Source of the DNA: Artemia franciscana
Taxonomy: Eukaryota > Arthropoda > Branchiopoda > Anostraca > Artemiidae
Length of the DNA stretch: 64,000 nucleotides
NCBI RefSeq assembly: GCF_032884065.1
Contig: NC_088866.1
Span: 33,808,115 to 33,872,114, forward strand
Reading direction: 5' to 3'
Shown here: positions 56,551 through 64,000 of the stretch, piece by piece
Layout: every line of letters begins with the position of its first letter
How positions within the stretch are numbered: position 1 is the first letter of the stretch
Notes under the pieces: model-generated
Told to the model about the DNA's origin: nothing
Database searches by the model: none
The model's input: only the letters and a program-made list of their open reading frames with translations
Position numbers and translations under genes: made by a program

Positions 56551-57369
56551 AAAATGTGATTAATTCTCCCGTGAAAATAATTGGGTGTGTTAACATCACA
56601 CCACTAAATTATTAAATTAAATATGCTAAATTGGAAAAATACGAAAAATTTAAGACAAACTACTGTAGAAATAAGCTACTTCACACTCTCGCTTTCCCAC
56701 AGAACGTTATGGTTAAGAGTTGAAAATTAAGGAGTCTTTCATCAATCTGAATTATTTATAAATCTATGGAAAACAGAACGTTCCTAATCAATTCGTTTAT
56801 CATCGCTATACAGTGCAAGAAAAGAATTTTCTATTGTTCAGATCTAATAACAGACAATAGCTAATTTCATACAAACATAAACAAATTTAATAAACTAAAA
56901 TAAAAACTAATAATATATTTTTCCTGAATGTTGCGTGGGATCTTCACGAATTATCCGTACAGACAGATGAATGATTAACGTATGGATAATACACCAACGA
57001 AACTTGGGCTTTCCTCTTGGTATTTACCCCTACCAACTTCTGTAATCAGTGCAACTTTCTACCTTCTGGGGGTTACACGTCCCCCCAAACCACCCACTGG
57101 ATCCACCCCTGAATATCCTTACAGTTTATTGTTTAGTAAACGGTCAGCCAAACAGGTATTTAAACCTGTCCTTACACTATTCCTTTGAAAAAGATCTTGT
57201 ATATTTTTCCCAGCCCCTTGAAGCCCCTATTAAAACTGCCGAAAATTAAAGCTCTCAATCCGTTCAAGCCGCTGCCGTTTATATTTGAAAAAAATAAATA
57301 AAAATGCTAGACTGTAAGTTGGACTTCGTAGCATAAATAGTTAACTAGCTATAGTTAAATAGGCTTAAT

Positions 57370-59220
57370 GCCACTCGGGATTTAAAATAAGAGCTCTGAC
57401 TCACGAGATCCTTCTAAATATCAAAATTCATCAAGATCCGGTCACCCGCTCGTAAGTTATAAATACCTGACTTTTTCTAATTTTTCCTCTCCCTTCAGCT
57501 CCCCAGATGATCGAATTGAGGAAAACGAATTTATCAAGTCAGTTTGTGCATCTCCCTGACACGCCTACCAATTTTCATCGTCCTAGCACGTCCAGAAGCA
57601 CCAAACTCGCCAAAGCACTGAACCCCACTCCCTAACTCCCCCAAAGTTTCATCCCAATTTCTCCACTCTAAGCGTTTTCCAAGATTTCCGGTTTCACCCT
57701 CCAACTCCCCCCAATATCAACAGATCTGGTCGGGATTTGAAATAAGAGCTTTGAGACATTAGTTTCTTCTAAATATCAAATTTCCTTAAGATCCGGTCAC
57801 CCGTTATTAAGTTAAAAATACCTCAATTTTTCTAATTTTTCCAAATTAACACCCCCACCTCCTCCAAAGAGAACGGATCCGTTCCATTTATGTCAATCAC
57901 GTATCTATAACTTGTGCTTGTTCTTCCCATCAGGTTTCATCTCGATCTCTCCACTCTAAGCGTTTTTCAAGATTTCTGTTTCCCCCCGCCAACCCTCTAT
58001 GTCCCCGGATCCGATTCGATTTGAAAATAGAGCATCTGAGTCATAAGATCCTTCTATATATCAAGTTTCATTAAGATTCGATCACCCATTCGTAAGATAA
58101 AGATACCTCAATTTTCATGTTTTCCAAGAATTCCGGTTTCCCCCTCCAACTACCCCAATGTCACCAGATCTGGTTGGGATTTAAAATGAGAGCTCTAAAG
58201 CACAAGATCCTTCTAAATATCAAATTTCATTAAGATCTGATCACCCGTTCGTAAGTTACAAATACCTTATTTTTTAAATACGTTCTGAGACCAGCGAAAT
58301 CTGTTGCAAGGCAAAGAATACTTATTCAATCTAATTGGTAACTTCTCTTTCATTGATTTAAACTTGGTTTTTTGTTGGTTGAGTCAGTATCTGTCTTCCT
58401 CTCGTGTAGTTCACTTATAAAGGTTAGATTTTGCTGTTGTTTTTTTCTTTCTTTGTTTTTTTTTTTTTTTTTTTTTTTGGAGCACTGAGGACGACTTGGT
58501 GGAGGTCCTTGTCGAAATATTTGCTTGTTTTTCATATTTAGCTACTGGCTGATAAAATCTTCGTTTTTTCTCTTTTCATTTTTTATTCCCTTTCTTTGTT
58601 TTCATACCTCATTTTTTATAATTTTTCCGAATTACCCCCCCCCCCCCCCAGCTCCACCAAAGAGAGCAAATTCGGTCCGGTTATGTCATTCACGTATCTT
58701 GGACTTGTTTTCATTCTTCCTACCACGTTTCGTTCTGATCTCTCCGCTTGAAGTGATTTCCAAGATTTCCAGCCCCCCCCCCAATAACGCTGGACCCGGC
58801 CGGGATTTAAAATAAGAGATCCAAGCTACGAGGTCCTTCTAAACATGAAATTTCATTAAGATCTGATCACTCCTTCGTAAGTTAAAAATACCTCATTTTT
58901 TCTAATTTTTCAGAATTAACCCTTCCCCTGCAACTCCCCCAAAGAGAGCGGATCCGTTCCGGTTATGTCAATCATGTATCTAGGACTTCTGCTTATTTTT
59001 ACCACCAAGTTTCATCCCGATCCCTCCACTCTAAGCGTTTTCCAAGATTTTAGGTTCCTCCCCCCCTCAATGTCACCGGATCCAGTCGGGATTTAAAGTA
59101 AGAGCTATGAGACACGATATCCTTCTAAACACCAAATTTCATTAAGATCCAATCACCCGTCCGTAAGTTAAAAATACCTAATTTTTTTCTAATTTTTCCG
59201 ATTTAACCATTTAACCCCCC
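57370..59220. repeat. Further arrays of the 290-bp monomer
   Basis: CTCTAAGCG recurs at 57666, 57954 and 59029 with the same surrounding order of blocks (AGATTTCCGG, GTCGGGATTT, ATTAAGATCCGGTCACCC). An unrelated segment with a poly(T) of over 20 (about 58456-58479) interrupts at 58280-58600. The TATGGCACTTG ends were not found here. Confidence 0.65.
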
Positions 59221-59459
59221 CCACCCCAAAAAAAACAACAAACTGCTCTATCGGTAATTTCCAAGGAATCATTTAGGCCCCATGCACAATGAGATGTCGT
59301 TAATACCGAAATTTGGCTAGCTTTAATTTAAGCTAATCTGATTGTTTTTGTAGAATTTTCTGATTGGCTGGAAAGCTCTATGAAAAATCCTGATTGACTG
59401 GAAAGCTCAATAAAAAATCCTGATTGGCTCAAATTAGCTCAAGATAAATCAAGATAAAA

Positions 59460-60191
<732 letters not shown>

Positions 60192-60352
60192 ATTATATAT
60201 ATTATACCATTAACTAGCTGTTGGTGTGGGCGCCACACCAACACCTAGTTGGTGGTGGCACTTCATGTCCCCCCAAGCCTTCCCGCGCGCGTAAGTCGTT
60301 ACGCGCCATATTAGTTACGCGCCATTGTAGTTGTGTCCCTATGTCCCACCTG

Positions 60353-60356
<4 letters not shown>

Positions 60357-60440
<84 letters not shown>
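60357..60440. repeat. (TA)n inside the reverse Helitron
   Basis: About 84 bp of TA following CCACCTGTGAATA; the plus-strand Helitron has only a short TA/TATC run at the same site (50506-50522), and the 9.6-kb copy has ATAGATAGATTTATATAT. Confidence 0.9.
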
Positions 60441-60442
<2 letters not shown>

Positions 60443-61159
60443 TTTAACTACGTAAAACTTGCGAATATACAACATTCTTTGCTGTCCCATTGTCTGTACA
60501 TATAAATAGATTGTCAGGTTTACCGACTCTTGAACATGCAACATATAATGGTCCATAGGAAAACAATCCGTATTCAGATCTATACCTCATGATTCCAATG
60601 ATTGCCCTTGAGCTTTGTTGATGGTGATTGCTAAACGACGATTCCCTGCGTCGCCGTCGTCATTTATATATCCCCGTGTGCCCCCCGGTGTCCCGGTCGT
60701 CATTTATATTCCATGTGTTCCGGTCGTCATTTATGTCCCGGTGTCCCAGTCTGTGAATTCTCTTTGAGGGTCCCGGGCGTCATTGATATTCCTTGTGTCC
60801 CGGTGTCCCGGTCGTCATTCGTGTCCCGGTGTCCCAGTCTGTATATACATTCGTTTTTGAATTGGTCTTTTTTTTAGGTTTTAGTTTTCTGCCTTTTTTT
60901 TAGTTTTTTTTAGTTATATCTCATGATTCTAATGATTGCCCTTGAGCTTTGTTGATGGTGATTGCTAATCGAACATTCTCTGTGTCCCCATCGTCATTTA
61001 TATATCCCCCTGTGCCCCCCGGCGTCCCCGTTGTAGTTGTGTCCCTGTGTCCCGGTCGTCATTTATATTCCCTGTGTCCCGGTCGTCATTTGTATTCCGG
61101 TGTCCCAGTCTGTATATACATTCGTTTTTGAAATGGTAAATGATGAAATAAATTTTTGT

Positions 61160-61430
61160 ATTTTTCCCCTTTTTTTCTTTTTAGTTTTTTTTTGGTTTTT
61201 ACATTTTTTTAGTTTTTTTAGTTTTTTTTTTCTTTTTAGTTTTTTTTTTATTTTTATTTTTTTAGTTTTGTTTTTCTCCTTTATTTTTCTTTTTGTTTCC
61301 TTTTTTTAGTTTTTTTTATTTTTTTGTTTTTTTAGTTTTTTAGCTTTTTTAGTTTTTTTATTAGTTTTTAGTTTGTTTTTTTCTTTTTAGTTTTTTTGTA
61401 GTTTTTACCTTTTTTTTAGTTTTTTTTTTT
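61160..61430. repeat. T-rich (TTTTTAG)n-like tract
   Basis: Long T runs interrupted by AG or C, comparable with 23870-24030; a shorter one lies at 60865-60920. Frame readings such as Phe-rich peptides here are artefacts. Confidence 0.85.
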
Positions 61431-62604
61431 ACTTATGTCCTGGTCGTCATTTATACTCCCTGTGTCCCGGTCGTCATTTGTGATGGTTTGTTGACGGTGT
61501 TTTGTTGATGGTGATTGCTAATTGAACATTCCTTGTGTCCCGGTCGCTTTCTCTTTGAGTGTCCCGGTCGTCATTTATATTCCCTATGTGCCGGTGTCCT
61601 GGTCGTCATTTGTGTCATATATACACGTTTACACCTTGACCCTTTTGTCAGGAGTAAAGAGAAGATAAAAAAAAATAATAAAGCTAATCGATCGTGTCAA
61701 ACGATTGTGTCGATCAAATCGATCTAGGTGAAACATTCTTTTTCGAAAATCGTAATTCGGGAAAAATCACTCCAAAGATTTTGAATTTTTCCTACCTCTT
61801 TCAGCCTCCACATTTACGACAAAATACATTGATCTTATTTTGTGACAGCAAATAGAGAACGATTATTCGCTGAGAAAAGTAACAAAGTTGAGATAGGGCG
61901 GTTTAACTTAATACACTGTAAAATCCTTGAAGAATTAGCGGGGTTCTACATGTGACATTTGTTCACTTAAATCAGGAGCTCAACGACTTCAATATTAAGC
62001 GCTAGAGGAGACCATCTAGCGATAAGTGCAGTTACTCACGTCAAACCACCTTAGCGAAATTTAGGGCGTTTTACCAAAACGCGGTCGTAATATTGAAAAA
62101 TTGTTTTGTTCTATTGGCTATTGTTCTATTGGCCAAGCGTTTTAGGAGTACAATTAAACCTTACAATGAATTATGTCAATTAATTATAGTTCTCGACTGA
62201 CATTTTTACTTAACTTAATCTTAAAATAATCGTTTTCAATTAACGTAATGAGTTTTGGGTTTAAGCTAAATGGCATTGTTTTTTTTTCACAGATGCACTT
62301 AAACTCCCTTTCTTATCAGTTTGCCATGCTTTTTGGGAGTACAATTGACTCACATACCAAGAATCACGTTAATCATTTATCGTTCTTAATTAAGGTTCCA
62401 TCGGTTTTTTAAATTAATAGTGTTTTAATTAACTAATCTCAAAATCGCTATTTATAGTCCATTAATGGACGAGTTAAGGCTGGGTGGCACTGTTTTACTT
62501 TCCCTGAAATAAACTTACATTTCCTTTCTGATTTGTTTGTCTGATCAATAAAGACTTGCCGCACAATTCACGGCAGAAACGAGGAGTACAATTAACAGAC
62601 TTAC

Positions 62605-62932
62605 CAAAAATCACAATTGCTGTGGTAATAATAGCCGTCAGCACCGTAACAAACCACTGTTGATAATCTTCGAGGAAAGAGAGTAGCACACTGAACCAGG
62701 ACTTTTCACGAACTGGAATTGTGCACCTGTCTCGTTCAGTCAACTGAAGCCTAACATGAACTGGGACATGAATTGATTGAACTGTTTTTGGAGAATTGAC
62801 AATGAGAGATAATTTGGCACCGTCTTCCAAGGTCCAGTAGTCAGGGCGGAGCTTGACTGGGAACACTATGGCTGATACGTGGCGGTATTCAGGCTGGTCG
62901 ACACTTAACAGAGAAGGGTCACTCGACCGAAT
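62605..62932 (-). CDS. NUP210: NUP210-like exon with membrane helix
   Basis: Acceptor GATGACGTTACAG, 109 codons from IRSSDPSLLSVDQPEYRHVS, then a final G before a GTAAGT donor. The first 60 or so residues are a beta-rich luminal segment (KLSLIVNSPKTVQSIHVPVH). The end is a single hydrophobic helix, WFVTVLTAIITTAIVIFG, preceded by SWFSVLLSFLEDYQQ. The layout (luminal Ig-like repeats, one C-terminal helix, SP-rich tail over the next two exons) is that of gp210/NUP210. Upstream exons lie right of the window. Another single-pass ER/nuclear-envelope protein with an Ig-like lumen remains possible. Confidence 0.7.
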
Positions 62933-64000
62933 CTGTAACGTCATCAAAGTTTTAACATCAAAAACGAAAGTTAACAAGTAACAGTGCTGTTCCTTTTGAG
63001 TTACAATAGTAATTATTTCTTTTGTTTTTGTTTCCGAAAGTTGTGTCGACAAGCAGGGAAAATATATTGAAATATATGTTTGAATTTATAACTTGTCTGT
63101 TAAAAATTTGTAGAATACGTTTGAAAGAAAAAAAAATTCCCTGATGAACAACTTGCAACTTGAAGAAGTAATAATAATAAAAAAAAATCCCTAATAGCAA
63201 ACTTTAGAGAACCTCTCTGTATTTTATAACTGTACACAGAGGGAAAAAGATGGAAGGTGTAAAAGTAATTATTCCCTACATTGACATAAAATAAAGAAAG
63301 TAAAATAAAACAAATAAAAAAATTTGAGAAAGCTAAATTCAAAATAGAATCCCCTCTAAAAAAGTGACAACGACTGAAATAATTTTCCCTAATTTAAACA
63401 GGATTGCTTTAGTTTAAGTATTTACCAATTACCAGAAGCAATTTCAGAGTATGTCTAACGACTATCCGAAGCTATGTTAAATGTAACAGTTTAAAATAAA
63501 AGAATAAGGACCACAATTCACTTTGTAATCAGTAATGGTACTTAATTTTTTCTTGCCGAGAGATAGAACCGAGGAAAACATAAACACTTGGTCCGAAAGG
63601 TTTTGTTAGATCATATATTTTTTGGGGAAATTATTCCGTACATTTTTTTTTCTGAAAGATGAGCTGCTTATCTTCCTATCCTTTTTATGTATTATGTAAA
63701 TGCCCAGAATGTTCACATTGTTGTTGCGGAATGGTTAAAGCTATGTTCGGGATCTATCGGGAACTAGGTTCAGTCCCCGATGTTGAAAGGAATTTTTATT
63801 TTTTTTTTCTTCAAAATATTGGAAACTGCGGTAAACGAAAAAAGGAAATATTTGCATTTAGGTTTATAGGCAACACTTAACTTTATGATTTTAGGCTACA
63901 CTCAACTTTCTGATTTTACTTTGTAATATTAGACAACGTCAATAGTTTCCTCTCAAAGACAAACAACTTATCTCCCGTATCCATTTTCATATATTATGTT
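62933..64000. other. NUP210-like upstream intron, no exon found
   Basis: AT-rich. A candidate donor near 63421 was rejected because the phase would force a stop. A plus-strand ORF at 63659-63880 has no family match. Confidence 0.4.

Larger units (their letters stand above)
60214..61620 (-). mobile_element. Helitron 3' part, minus strand
   Basis: Terminus CTAG (60214-60217) and the hairpin TTGGTGTGG GCG CCACACCAA (about 60221-60241), then GCGCGCGTAAGTCGTTACGC. After a (TA)n run (60357-60440) comes the helicase C-terminus on the minus strand (VACSRVGKPDNLFIY and DNGTAKNVVY, 60450-60560; RRLAITINKAQG, about 60610-60645), then minisatellite (60650-60850, 60985-61110, 61435-61610) alternating with T-rich tracts. 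The junction of minisatellite and RLAITINKAQG is the same as at 50344. No Rep part is present. Confidence 0.75.

Noticed and set aside
61037-61309. Phe-rich membrane protein
   Set aside because: Arises from the T-rich tract inside a Helitron.
63400-63480. Additional NUP210-like exon with a GTAAAT donor near 63421
   Set aside because: The following exon starts in phase 0, and the phase required here would introduce a stop just before the donor.

Overview
This is an AT-rich eukaryotic window dominated by decayed transposons. Three conserved animal genes can be read on the minus strand by matching short exons with consensus splice sites to proteins I know: IFT122 (exons 1 and 2 at 14468-14410 and 5371-5262, continuing off the left edge), MPC1 (complete, three coding exons between 46741 and 31943, 111 residues) and a gene whose tail best fits nuclear-pore glycoprotein gp210/NUP210 (three 3' exons between 62932 and 53229, continuing off the right edge). 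Long introns (about 7-9 kb), CR1/L2-, RTE- and I-type LINEs, Helitrons and tRNA-derived SINEs suggest an arthropod with a repeat-rich genome. A crustacean such as a brine shrimp is my guess from the repeat style, not a demonstration.

Layout. 1-3.7 kb: an I-group LINE with an intact 1176-codon ORF2 (endonuclease, RT, RNase H), antisense in an IFT122 intron. 5.3-14.5 kb: IFT122 exon 2, a 9-kb intron and exon 1. The intron holds an internally deleted Helitron (9.6-11.35 kb) and a foldback element (11.5-14.1 kb) with a hAT-like element inserted in it, flanked by a perfect 8-bp target duplication. 14.9-19.4 kb: a broken but near full-length CR1/L2-type LINE. 19.4-27.6 kb: LINE scraps, a recurrent 1-kb repeat, Helitron remnants and an RTE fragment. 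27.6-31.9 kb: AT-rich sequence with nothing I can name. 31.9-46.7 kb: MPC1. Its introns hold a SINE, foldback elements, an RTE 3' end, a LINE inserted into another LINE and a pair of foldback copies in opposite orientation. 46.7-53.2 kb: intergenic, with an RTE 3' end, a Helitron and LINE pieces. 53.2-64 kb: the NUP210-like 3' end. Its introns hold tandem duplications, a repeat family with roughly 290-bp monomers, and two Helitron pieces facing each other.

The three host genes serve unrelated housekeeping roles (ciliary transport, mitochondrial pyruvate import, nuclear pore) and simply lie in the same orientation. No operon-like logic, CRISPR array or dedicated new system is visible. The most informative unusual structures are the in-frame coding minisatellite of the Helitrons, the multi-layer nest at 11.5-14.1 kb, and the foldback families. 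All coordinates and matches were read by eye; none was checked by alignment software.
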